Below, in pieces: positions 7,048 to 13,387 of a stretch of DNA of 14,211 nucleotides. The notes under the pieces were generated by a model. It did not search any database. It was not told the DNA's origin and saw only the letters and a program-made list of their open reading frames with translations. The DNA comes from an uncultured Zetaproteobacteria bacterium (GTDB lineage Bacteria > Pseudomonadota > Zetaproteobacteria > Mariprofundales > Mariprofundaceae), in assembly GCA_913056285.1 (NCBI GenBank), contig CAJXNE010000035.1:1-14211 (forward strand). The letters are read 5' to 3'. How positions within the stretch are numbered: the stretch's first letter is position 1; the number at the start of each line of letters is the position of its first letter. The position numbers and the translations under genes are program-made.

Positions 7048-7854
7048 ATGAGTAGTCTGCCGCTGATGCAAACGATTCCCCATATGGTCGCCGATCCTCA
7101 TACGCTGTTCCGTTTGATCAATGATGCCCATTCGGCTGTGGGCGATCTCTTTTTCGGCACCGTAACCGGCCTTGGCGATGGACTGGTGATTTCACTGCTG
7201 TGTTCACTGCTGATGCTGTTTCGTTTGCGCCTCGGCATCGCATCGGTGCTGGCTTATCTTATCTCCGGCCTGATCGCCCAGATTCTGAAACGGATCTTCG
7301 ATATGCCCCGCCCGCCTGCCGTGCTCGATCATGTGCATGTACTCGGGCATACGCTCACATCGCACAGTTTCCCATCCGGCCACGCCACCTCCGATGGTGT
7401 GATAGTATTGCTGGCTTTTCTGATCTGGTCAGGCCGTGACTGGCGCAGCTGGAGCGTGGCCGCTCTGTTTGTACTGGCCGCCATCGGGCGCATTTATGTT
7501 GGCGTGCATTTCCCTCTCGATGTCGCAGCAGGGCTGATTGTCGGCATGGGGACAATGTGGCTGTTCTGGCGCTGGTCGGCGACATGGCCTGTTGCAATAT
7601 GGAAAAAATCCACATGGGCATGGAAAATACCCGGTTTTCTCGTCGCAGTGCAAGCGGCTGTGTTGGGGCTGGGCTATCATATACAGCCATCGACAGCGGC
7701 CGCGCTGACGCTCATCATGCCGGTGGCATCGTTAATCATATTGATGCAGGTATGGAAACAGAAACTCGCGATTCAACAGTCAGACAATCAACTATTAGAG
7801 AATCAACATTTAGAAGATCAACAATCAGAAGATCAACAGAAGGGGAGTAGATAA
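7048..7854 (+). CDS. PAP2-family membrane phosphatase
   Basis: A 268-residue inner-membrane phosphatase of the type 2 phosphatidic acid phosphatase family (substrates in the family include phosphatidate, undecaprenyl diphosphate and lipid A phosphates; the one used here is unknown). The three-part catalytic signature is complete: K81-x6-R88-P89 (KRIFDMPRP), PSGH at 109-112, and R148-x5-H154-x3-D158 (RIYVGVHFPLD). About six membrane helices are present. The C-terminal 25 residues are a polar, Gln/Asp/Glu-rich tail made of five pentapeptide units (7771-7845), which is unusual for the family. The start at ATG 7048 has only a weak GAG upstream. It is first in a compact run with holC (one nucleotide between stop and start), PilZ and DUF2461 genes. 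Confidence 0.9.
   Translation: MSSLPLMQTIPHMVADPHTLFRLINDAHSAVGDLFFGTVTGLGDGLVISLLCSLLMLFRLRLGIASVLAYLISGLIAQILKRIFDMPRPPAVLDHVHVLGHTLTSHSFPSGHATSDGVIVLLAFLIWSGRDWRSWSVAALFVLAAIGRIYVGVHFPLDVAAGLIVGMGTMWLFWRWSATWPVAIWKKSTWAWKIPGFLVAVQAAVLGLGYHIQPSTAAALTLIMPVASLIILMQVWKQKLAIQQSDNQLLENQHLEDQQSEDQQKGSR
7771..7845 (+). repeat. 15-bp tandem repeat, five copies, in the 3' end of the PAP2 gene
   Basis: Units: ATTCAACAGTCAGAC, AATCAACTATTAGAG, AATCAACATTTAGAA, GATCAACAATCAGAA, GATCAACAGAAGGGG; coding IQQSD, NQLLE, NQHLE, DQQSE, DQQKG. The final unit supplies AAGGGG, the start of the holC ribosome-binding site, so repeat number and downstream translation are physically linked. Confidence 0.9.
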
Positions 7855-7855
7855 C

Positions 7856-8302
7856 TTGACTGAACATCAGGAAACCCGGGTTCATTTCGAACTACTGGAA
7901 CAACCCGATCGTGTGGAGGGTATCGCCCGTCTGCTGCTCAGGCGCGGGCGTTTAACCCCGCATATTCTGATTCTTTGCCCCGATGCCGGTTTTGCCGCCC
8001 AGTTGGATGAGCGACTGTGGACGATTCACCCGGAATCATTTCTGGCCCACGGCGTCGCCGTTGCCGAAACGGATAAAAACAGTGACCACCCCATTCTGCT
8101 ATCCACCGTTATTCTGCGTGACAATAAACCCGAAGTGCTGATCAACGGCGGCATGGAAGTCCCGCCGGATGTATCCGGTTTTTCGCATATTGTCGATTTT
8201 GTCGATGGCTGGGATGAATCCCTGAAACAAGCCGCGCGCGAACGTTACCGGACGTATCAACAGATGGGCATGCCGCCGACCTATCTGAAAGGCCAGTCAT
8301 GA
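7856..8302 (+). CDS. holC: DNA polymerase III chi subunit (HolC)
   Basis: A 148-residue protein. Chi belongs to the clamp-loader complex, binds psi (HolD) and the C-terminus of SSB, and links the replisome to SSB-coated lagging strand. Family features seen: VHFELLEQP at the start of the first strand, RLLLRRGRLTPHILILCPD, the hallmark LDERLWTIHPESFLAHGVA (about 54-72), EVLINGG, and the C-terminal ERYRTYQQMGM. Length agrees with E. coli chi (147). The start codon is TTG at 7856; AAGGGGAG lies 8 nt before it, and no ATG is available before the conserved region. It begins one nt after the PAP2 stop and ends overlapping the PilZ gene by ATGA. HolC is usually next to pepA/valS in gammaproteobacteria, so this neighbourhood is atypical. 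Confidence 0.9.
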   Translation: MTEHQETRVHFELLEQPDRVEGIARLLLRRGRLTPHILILCPDAGFAAQLDERLWTIHPESFLAHGVAVAETDKNSDHPILLSTVILRDNKPEVLINGGMEVPPDVSGFSHIVDFVDGWDESLKQAARERYRTYQQMGMPPTYLKGQS

Positions 8303-8715
8303 CCCATGAACGCAGGGCCTTCCTTCGCCATCCGGCCAATGCGCCGATTCAGATATTTCCCCAACAGCAGGTGAATCATTTGCCCATGACCGATATCAGT
8401 CACGGCGGACTTGCCTTCAAAAGCGATGTGTTTCTGGAAGAGGGAACAGTACTGAAAATCTGCATCCCGCATGTTAATCCGCCATTTGAAGCCTCTTGTA
8501 TCGTACGCTGGCAACGCAAACTGGATGATGACAATGGGTTCGAAATAGGCGTGATGTTCCTCGATGAACAAACGCGATTCAGACTGCGCATGGTGGAACA
8601 GGTCTGCCACATCATGCAATACCGTCAGCAGTTGCAGGAGCAGGGGCGGGAACTGAGTTTTCAGCAAGCTGCAAGTGAATGGATTGATGCGCACGCCGCT
8701 GATTTCGGAGACTGA
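8299..8715 (+). CDS. PilZ-domain protein (predicted c-di-GMP receptor)
   Basis: A 138-residue cytoplasmic protein. PilZ domains bind cyclic di-GMP and change protein partners controlling motility, secretion or polysaccharide synthesis. Both ligand-binding motifs are intact: RAFLR (RxxxR, Arg6 and Arg10) and DISHGG (DxSxxG, Asp32-Ser34-Gly37). The domain fills about residues 4-105 (ending GFEIGVMFLD and a following helix), with a C-terminal helical tail to residue 138. The ATG at 8299 overlaps the holC stop (ATGA), and its own stop overlaps the next start by one nt (TGATG), so translation is likely coupled along the operon. The downstream target is not apparent. Confidence 0.9.
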   Translation: MTHERRAFLRHPANAPIQIFPQQQVNHLPMTDISHGGLAFKSDVFLEEGTVLKICIPHVNPPFEASCIVRWQRKLDDDNGFEIGVMFLDEQTRFRLRMVEQVCHIMQYRQQLQEQGRELSFQQAASEWIDAHAADFGD

Positions 8716-9407
8716 TGATGACAACGCCCCCCTGTTTTTCAACTAAAACCTTCTCATTTCTGGAAACGCTGACCGCCAACAATAACCGTGACTGGTTTGC
8801 CGATCATAAACAGGATTATGAAGACAACGTGCGAACGCCTGCATTGTCTTTTATCGATGCGGTAGGCGAGCGCCTGCCTCAGATCGCGCCGCATTTTGTC
8901 GCCGATCATCGTAAAATGGGCGGCTCGCTGATGCGGGTTTATCGTGACACACGCTTCTCCAAAGACAAAACGCCATACAAAACAAATATCGGCATTCAGT
9001 TTCGCCATGAGGCCGGCAAGGATGTGCATGCGCCGGGCTATTATGTGCATATCAGCGCGGCGGAGTGCTTTGTCGGTGTCGGCATTTGGCATCCGCCATC
9101 CGAGGCGCTGGCGAAGATTCGCACAACCATCGTTGAAAAGCCGCATGCATGGTCTGATGCACGCGATGATGCATCTTTCAGCCGCTGGTTCGTGCTCTCC
9201 GGCAGCCGTTTAAAAACCGCACCGCGCGGTTTCGATAAAGCCCACCCCTTGCTTGATGACCTCAAACGCAAAGACTTCATCGGCATTGCCAATCTGGCGC
9301 CTGCCCTGATCGAACAACAGGATTTCAGCGATATTGTCTGTGATTATTTCACTGCTGGCGCCCCTTTCATGCGCTTTTTGTGCCAGGCTTTGCGCTTGCC
9401 ATTTTGA
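8715..9407 (+). CDS. DUF2461 family protein
   Basis: A 230-residue protein of the widespread but uncharacterised DUF2461 (TIGR02453) family. Diagnostic stretches: TFSFLETLTANNNRDWFADHK near the N-terminus, MRVYRDTRFSKDKTPYKTNIG (about 73-93), GYYVHISAAECFVGVGIWHP (107-126), LKTAPRGFDKAHPLLDDLKRKDF (about 167-189). No signal peptide or membrane segment. GGAG lies 4 nt before ATG 8715 and 7 nt before ATG 8718, so the latter could be the true start. It closes the PAP2-holC-PilZ run; a 113-nt gap follows before ypjD. Function is unknown; the conserved Arg, Lys and His residues suggest an enzyme but no reaction is established. Confidence 0.9.
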   Translation: MMTTPPCFSTKTFSFLETLTANNNRDWFADHKQDYEDNVRTPALSFIDAVGERLPQIAPHFVADHRKMGGSLMRVYRDTRFSKDKTPYKTNIGIQFRHEAGKDVHAPGYYVHISAAECFVGVGIWHPPSEALAKIRTTIVEKPHAWSDARDDASFSRWFVLSGSRLKTAPRGFDKAHPLLDDLKRKDFIGIANLAPALIEQQDFSDIVCDYFTAGAPFMRFLCQALRLPF

Positions 9408-9520
9408 CTAATCTCCTGATGACCATTGCACTCACCCATCACATCGGAAAGAATCCTGCCATCATGTTTACCTACTACATCGCCCCGACAACCCGCAAAC
9501 GGCACAGGAAGCGTACTTAA

Positions 9521-10336
9521 ATGAGTTCATCAATTCTGTTTTTTACTTCAGCTCTGGTCACGCTGATCTGCGCCATCATCCTCTGGCGCAACGCCCTGCA
9601 ACGCCAGTCGGTGCAAAACCAGACCAACAGCATTGCAGGCCTGTTGGTAACAGGCATTGCGCTGAATATATGGGCTATCCACCTACTCGGTTCGCTGGCT
9701 GCAGATGGCATCAATTTTACGCTGGCCACCGGCACGGCGAGCATGACATTGCTCGTACAAATCATTTACTGTATCGGCATTTTACGCTACGGCACTCAGG
9801 GACTGGGGCTGTTTTTATTGCCGGTGATTGCTGTTCCACTATTTCTGATTCCGCTATTGCCGGAAGCGCATGCAGCCAACTGGGTACGTACCACATCCGT
9901 GCTGCAAACCAGTCATTTGCTCATTTCAATGCTGGCTTACGCCATCCTGACGCTGGCGGCGATTCATGCACTGATGCAGATTCTGCTGGACCGGGCGCTA
10001 AAGAAAAAACGCTTGTCGATGCTGGTTCAGGCTCTGCCGGCGCTGGTCGATATCGAACGGCATATGTTCGCCCAGGTCAAGCTGGCTACGATCCTGATAG
10101 GCATCAGTATTTTAACCGGGCTGGTCTGGCAATGGGTTGAGTATCAACATTTCGCCCTGCTTAATCATAAAGTACTGCTGGCGCTGTTCTCATTTGGCGT
10201 ATTGGTACTGTTGCAGGTCAAACACAGCCGTGCAAGCTGGCCTACCCGCATTGCCAGTCGCACCGTGTTGACTGCATACGGGCTGCTTGTTCTGGCCTAT
10301 TTCGGGGTCAAATTCATCCATTCTTTGCTCTATTAG
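9521..10336 (+). CDS. ypjD: Cytochrome c assembly (CcsA-like) inner-membrane protein YpjD
   Basis: A 271-residue, eight-helix membrane protein of the CcsA/CcmF-like cytochrome c assembly superfamily, YpjD branch. Features: N-terminal helix followed by cytoplasmic RNALQRQSVQN, TSHLLISMLAYAILTLAAIHA with a conserved His in the middle, a GLVWQWVEYQHF segment, HKVLLALFSFGVLVLLQVKH and a C-terminal ending VLAYFGVKFI typical of YpjD. Despite the family name, YpjD members have been linked to the neighbouring CorB/YfjD-type transporter rather than firmly to haem export, and this gene is followed 14 nt later by corB, the usual arrangement in proteobacteria. ATG 9521 has AGGA about 10 nt upstream and directly abuts the TAA of a 33-codon frame in the spacer. 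Confidence 0.85.
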   Translation: MSSSILFFTSALVTLICAIILWRNALQRQSVQNQTNSIAGLLVTGIALNIWAIHLLGSLAADGINFTLATGTASMTLLVQIIYCIGILRYGTQGLGLFLLPVIAVPLFLIPLLPEAHAANWVRTTSVLQTSHLLISMLAYAILTLAAIHALMQILLDRALKKKRLSMLVQALPALVDIERHMFAQVKLATILIGISILTGLVWQWVEYQHFALLNHKVLLALFSFGVLVLLQVKHSRASWPTRIASRTVLTAYGLLVLAYFGVKFIHSLLY

Positions 10337-10350
10337 CTCCGCAATCACGC

Positions 10351-11619
10351 ATGATGATTGAAAATTTCCCGTTCCCGCTTGCAGTGGGGACGTTGTTTTT
10401 TCTGCTACTGCTTTCGGCATTTTTTTCCGGCTCTGAAACGGCGCTGACCCGAGCCAGAAAAGCCGGGCTTCGCGTACGCAGCGAGCAAGGGGACAAGGGC
10501 TCGAAAAAAGCCGAAGTGCTGCTGGAGCAGCCGGAACGCATGCTCTCGACCATTCTGCTGGGCAACAATTTCGTCAATATTTTCGCCTCGTCGCTGGCTA
10601 CTGCCCTGTTTGTCTCATACTACGGCGATGTGGGCATACTCTATGCCACCATCGCCATGACTACCGTGGTGCTGGTATTTGCTGAAATCCTGCCCAAAAC
10701 CATTGCCGTGGCGCATGCCGAAAATATTGCCTGCAAGGTGGCCGGCCCGTTGCACAGTATCCAGACCATGCTGGCTCCGCTGGTGTCTATACTGATGAGT
10801 ATTATTTCCTTACTCAAACGCCTGCTACGTGTTCCCGAACAATCAGAAACGCCGCTCACCCATAAAGAGCTGGCCAGCATGATTGATATCAGCGCTGAAT
10901 CCGGCGTTCTCGATCAGGCCCGCGAGCAAATGCTCAATAGCAGTTTAAGCCTGCACGAAGTCGCCGTAAAAGCACTGATGACGCCGCGCAAGCAGATACG
11001 CCTGCTGGACGGGGCATTGAGTGTAAGCGAATGCCTGAAACAGGCATCCAGGGAACCGTATTCGCGTTATCCGGTTTTTCTGGACGACCCCGACAATCTG
11101 ATTGGCGTGGTTCATCTGCGTGACCTGCTCAAACTGAAACAGGCTGATACGGCGCTTTCCGACGCCATCATCTGGAAAGTACTGCCTTTCGTCCCCACCA
11201 CCAAAAATGCGCTGGCGCAACTGTTTGATTTCCAGACCAACCATCAGCACATGGCGATTATCGTGGATGAATTCGGCGATATTGAAGGTTTAATTACACT
11301 GGAAGATATTGTCGAAGAAATTGTCGGGGAAATTCACGATGAATCGGATATCGCTCCACAGCCGGAAATGTGGCCACAACCGGATGGTTCACTGGTTACA
11401 GCCGCTACGGTCGCCCTGCATGATATCAATCAGGAAATGGATGCCGACCTGCCGGAAGAAATCGCCACCACCATCGGCGGCCTGATTGTGCATATTCTGG
11501 GCGACATTCCTGAAGGGCGGTTATGTCTTGCTATCGGCGATGTTCAGGTTGAAGTGCTAAGCGTGAAACGTGACTGGATTCAGCGCGTACGGCTGATGCC
11601 GCTGAAGGGGTCAGAATAG
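10351..11619 (+). CDS. corB: CNNM/CorB-family transporter (DUF21-CBS pair-CorC_HlyC)
   Basis: A 422-residue inner-membrane protein related to CorB/YfjD and eukaryotic CNNM Mg2+ transporters. Order of domains: DUF21/CNNM membrane domain at about 1-190 (FFSGSETALTRARKAGLR, ILLGNNFVNIFASSLAT, FAEILPKTIAVAHAE), tandem CBS domains at about 205-330 (ALMTPRKQIRLLD, YSRYPVFLDDPDNLIGVVHLRDLL, MAIIVDEFGDIEGLITLEDIVEEIVGEI), and the CorC_HlyC domain to the end (GSLVTAATVALHDINQ, TIGGLIVHILGDIP). The role in Mg2+/Co2+ handling is known from the family. Start at 10351 has no clear Shine-Dalgarno; the next codon is also ATG. The last 9 nt overlap the convergent SDR gene. Confidence 0.92.
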   Translation: MMIENFPFPLAVGTLFFLLLLSAFFSGSETALTRARKAGLRVRSEQGDKGSKKAEVLLEQPERMLSTILLGNNFVNIFASSLATALFVSYYGDVGILYATIAMTTVVLVFAEILPKTIAVAHAENIACKVAGPLHSIQTMLAPLVSILMSIISLLKRLLRVPEQSETPLTHKELASMIDISAESGVLDQAREQMLNSSLSLHEVAVKALMTPRKQIRLLDGALSVSECLKQASREPYSRYPVFLDDPDNLIGVVHLRDLLKLKQADTALSDAIIWKVLPFVPTTKNALAQLFDFQTNHQHMAIIVDEFGDIEGLITLEDIVEEIVGEIHDESDIAPQPEMWPQPDGSLVTAATVALHDINQEMDADLPEEIATTIGGLIVHILGDIPEGRLCLAIGDVQVEVLSVKRDWIQRVRLMPLKGSE

Positions 11620-12471
11620 GCCCACCCCTGCTCTGAAATCAGGAAATGTCAGTTCCGGCAATAGTTCCTCATGCAGCAAACGATTCGACACCCGCTTATT
11701 ATCCCGAAAAAATGACAGTGCCATGGGCGAAAGCTGTTGCTCTCCTTCCTTTTCAGACAGGATTTCAGGCATAGGTGCACCGATCATCCGCGCCAGTTCC
11801 ACCACATAATCGGCATGCGGCATAGGCAAATCGTCGGCCAGATTCACAATGCGCCCAGCCCTCGGCTTTCGCATGGCAGCCATCAATGCCTCCACAATAT
11901 CATCAACATGAATCCGACTGGAATAATGCGGCGGCTGCCACTGCACGGTTTTATAATTACCGGATTGCAAGCGGGCAAGCATATTGCGCTCCGGCCCGTA
12001 AATGCCGGCCAGCCGGAACACTTCGGCAGGCAAGCCCGAGTCCAACCATGCGCCTTCTGCCTTCAACCGCTCCAGTCCGCGCGCGCTATCCGGATGACAC
12101 GGCCATGATTCATCCACCCAAGCGCCCCCGGCATCGCCATACACGCCAGTCGTAGAGAGATAACCGGCCCAACCCACATGGGATAACTTTGCAGCCAGCG
12201 CTGGTAACCAGTGCGGCTGCAATGCATGCATTCCCTGTTCATCGCGCACCAATGGAATCGAATCCAGTACAGCATCGACCGATGCCAGCAATGCATCCGG
12301 CAAATCCGCCGGTGATGCCGCCAGCACAACCTCAATGCCTTTTTCCTGAAGTGCCTCCGCCCGCTCCCTGCTACGAGTTGTTCCGACCACCCGAATACCC
12401 TCGGACATACAGGCTTCGGCCAGTTTCCCACCCACATAGCCGCAACCAAGAATGAGCAGCGACCGGATCAA
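11611..12471 (-). CDS. Atypical SDR-family NAD(P)-binding protein (YeeZ-like)
   Basis: A 286-residue cytoplasmic protein with an extended-SDR (NAD-dependent epimerase/dehydratase) Rossmann fold. The glycine motif LGCGYVGGKLA (Gly9, Gly11, Gly14) and TTRSR binding region are at the N-terminus; WAGYLSTTGVYG at about 101-112 and FRLAGIYGP are typical of YeeZ-like atypical (a5) SDRs. The canonical YxxxK pair is not recognisable: the position reads GLERLK, keeping Lys but no Tyr, so classical dehydrogenase activity is doubtful. The start codon is TTG at 12471; it overlaps the TGA that ends the intI remnant (TTTGATC). A weak GGAT is upstream and no ATG is available before the glycine motif. The gene is convergent with corB (9-nt overlap). 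Substrate unknown. Confidence 0.85.
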   Translation of the reverse strand: MIRSLLILGCGYVGGKLAEACMSEGIRVVGTTRSRERAEALQEKGIEVVLAASPADLPDALLASVDAVLDSIPLVRDEQGMHALQPHWLPALAAKLSHVGWAGYLSTTGVYGDAGGAWVDESWPCHPDSARGLERLKAEGAWLDSGLPAEVFRLAGIYGPERNMLARLQSGNYKTVQWQPPHYSSRIHVDDIVEALMAAMRKPRAGRIVNLADDLPMPHADYVVELARMIGAPMPEILSEKEGEQQLSPMALSFFRDNKRVSNRLLHEELLPELTFPDFRAGVGLF

Positions 12472-12822
12472 AGCAAATCCAGCGACGATATCACCGCATC
12501 CATATTCTGTTCCAGTACATGCATATAAATCTCCGTGGTTTTGACATCCTTATGCCCCGTTAGCTTTTACACGATGCGGATATTGGCGCCCGATTCCAGC
12601 AAATGCGTGGCAAAGGAATACCTCAACTTCAGCCTTGCCCATATCCTTCGGATGCCGTGTGCCGTTGTATTTGATAAACCAGCGAATCCAGCGGCTATAT
12701 GCCTCTTCCGTTCGCTTGCCGTAATGGTGATAGCGCAACACTTCGTGCACCTGATCCATCAGTTTCACAGCCTTGGGACGATACTTCGATTTGTCGTTGA
12801 CCTTCGACTCAAATCGGGACAT
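12468..12822 (-). pseudogene. intI: Integron integrase, inactivated by internal deletion, frameshift and nonsense codon
   Basis: Integron integrases are tyrosine recombinases that insert gene cassettes at attI by attI x attC recombination. From ATG 12822 (GGAAG just upstream) the first 68 codons read as an IntI N-terminal SAM-like domain: KLMDQVHEVLRYHHYG, KRTEEAYSRWIRWFIKYNG, TRHPKDMGKAEVEVFL. At 12612-12618 (TTCCTTT) the frame changes and the sequence continues as the very C-terminus, FATHLLESGANIRIV, an in-frame TAA (12567-12569, where relatives have Gln), then KLTGHKDVKTTEIYMHVLE to TGA at 12468. Roughly 200 residues are missing, including box I Arg, the catalytic Lys, the IntI-specific insertion and the HxxR of box II; only the His of GHKDV and the Tyr of EIYMHV remain. 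It diverges from the cassette array as an intact intI would, and its stop overlaps the SDR start. Confidence 0.92.
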
Positions 12823-12923
12823 TGTACTTCCATTCCGTGTTTTCACCTTAGTACGGGATACGGGGGAATTATGTCCGTATATATAGAAAAAATACATGGG
12901 ATTTTTTCCTTGTATCAACACTG
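12823..12923. other. Probable attI / leader region between intI remnant and first cassette
   Basis: This AT-rich spacer lies where attI and the cassette promoter of an integron are expected, and ends with the first core site GTTATAT (12923-12929), cleaved after its G in the known mechanism. On the minus strand CATAAT (12873-12868) is a possible -10 for intI, but no -35 accompanies it. No convincing plus-strand cassette promoter (Pc) is visible. The assignment rests on position. Confidence 0.55.
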
Positions 12924-13341
12924 TTATATGTAGCATGAAATAAGAAATCATCATGACTGAACATGAGAAAAGAGGCGAAGCCCTCCGCACACTATCGAAA
13001 TCAACAGTGCTTCAATACATACAAAACACACCCGAATGTAGGCCAAATGCTGAGGGTAAAAGATTAGCGTCAATATTTAGAGAATGTGGATTCGATTGGG
13101 GTGAACGTCAAAACGCCACTTCATCAAACCAACAATATTGGGTAGTCGCACTAATGCGAGACCTTGAAGCAGAGGGAAGGGTTGAACGCGTCACTGACTC
13201 CGGCCCCTGGAGGTTATGTTGAGTCCAGCATATAACAAACTAATCAACCCGACGAAAAATACGTCTGCGCTAAATTGAAAAGCAAAATCTAAATTGCGGT
13301 GGCGGCCTAAACTTCGTGTCGCCACCGGTTATCATGAACCG
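12924..13341 (+). mobile_element. Integron gene cassette 1 (418 bp)
   Basis: The cassette runs from TT of the core site GTTATAT (12923-12929) to the G of the next core site GTTAGGC (13341-13347). Its own first bases, TTATAT, are exactly complementary to the R'' box ATATAAC (13230-13236) that begins its attC, as expected because the circular cassette carries one attC with matched R'' and R' boxes. It contains one gene (12953-13222) filling it in the same orientation. Composition is AT-richer than the chromosomal backbone. Confidence 0.85.
12953..13222 (+). CDS. Cassette-borne hypothetical protein, 89 aa, possible winged helix
   Basis: I do not recognise a family. The 89-residue soluble protein has a Lys/Arg/Glu-rich N-terminus (MTEHEKRGEALRTLSKS), a middle with LASIFRECGFDWGERQN and a C-terminal part YWVVALMRDLEAEGRVERV followed by SGPWRLC. 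The last segment, helix then a short strand pair with a Gly turn, looks like the recognition helix and wing of a winged-helix domain; this is inference. ATG 12953 lies 29 nt into the cassette; the upstream AAGAAA is a weak ribosome-binding site. The stop precedes the attC R'' box by 7 nt, the compact arrangement usual for cassettes. Confidence 0.75.
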   Translation: MTEHEKRGEALRTLSKSTVLQYIQNTPECRPNAEGKRLASIFRECGFDWGERQNATSSNQQYWVVALMRDLEAEGRVERVTDSGPWRLC

Positions 13342-13347
13342 TTAGGC
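13230..13347 (+). repeat. attC recombination site of cassette 1
   Basis: R'' is ATATAAC (13230-13236) and the terminal core site is GTTAGGC (13341-13347), 118 bp in all. Internal inverted repeats fit a folding attC: CGGTGGCG (13297-13304) with CGCCACCG (13320-13327) around a 15-nt loop, GGTT-ATCATG-AACC (13327-13340) beside the core, and GACG (13251-13254) with CGTC (13262-13265). An 8-bp direct repeat CTAAATTG occurs at 13270 and 13289. Confidence 0.88.
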
Positions 13348-13387
13348 AATTGTCTTAAATAACATTGAATCAAAAAGGAAATCCTAT

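Noticed and set aside
12921..12936. CTG-N10-CAT resembling a LexA box at the integron leader
   Set aside because: The right half lacks the final G of CAG and the site straddles the first core site, whose bases are explained by recombination; SOS control of intI cannot be claimed.
12550..12990. Single 146-residue minus-strand protein covering the intI remnant
   Set aside because: The homology to IntI starts at 12822; upstream codons run through the leader and cassette 1, and the C-terminal 20 residues are out of frame with the integrase tail.
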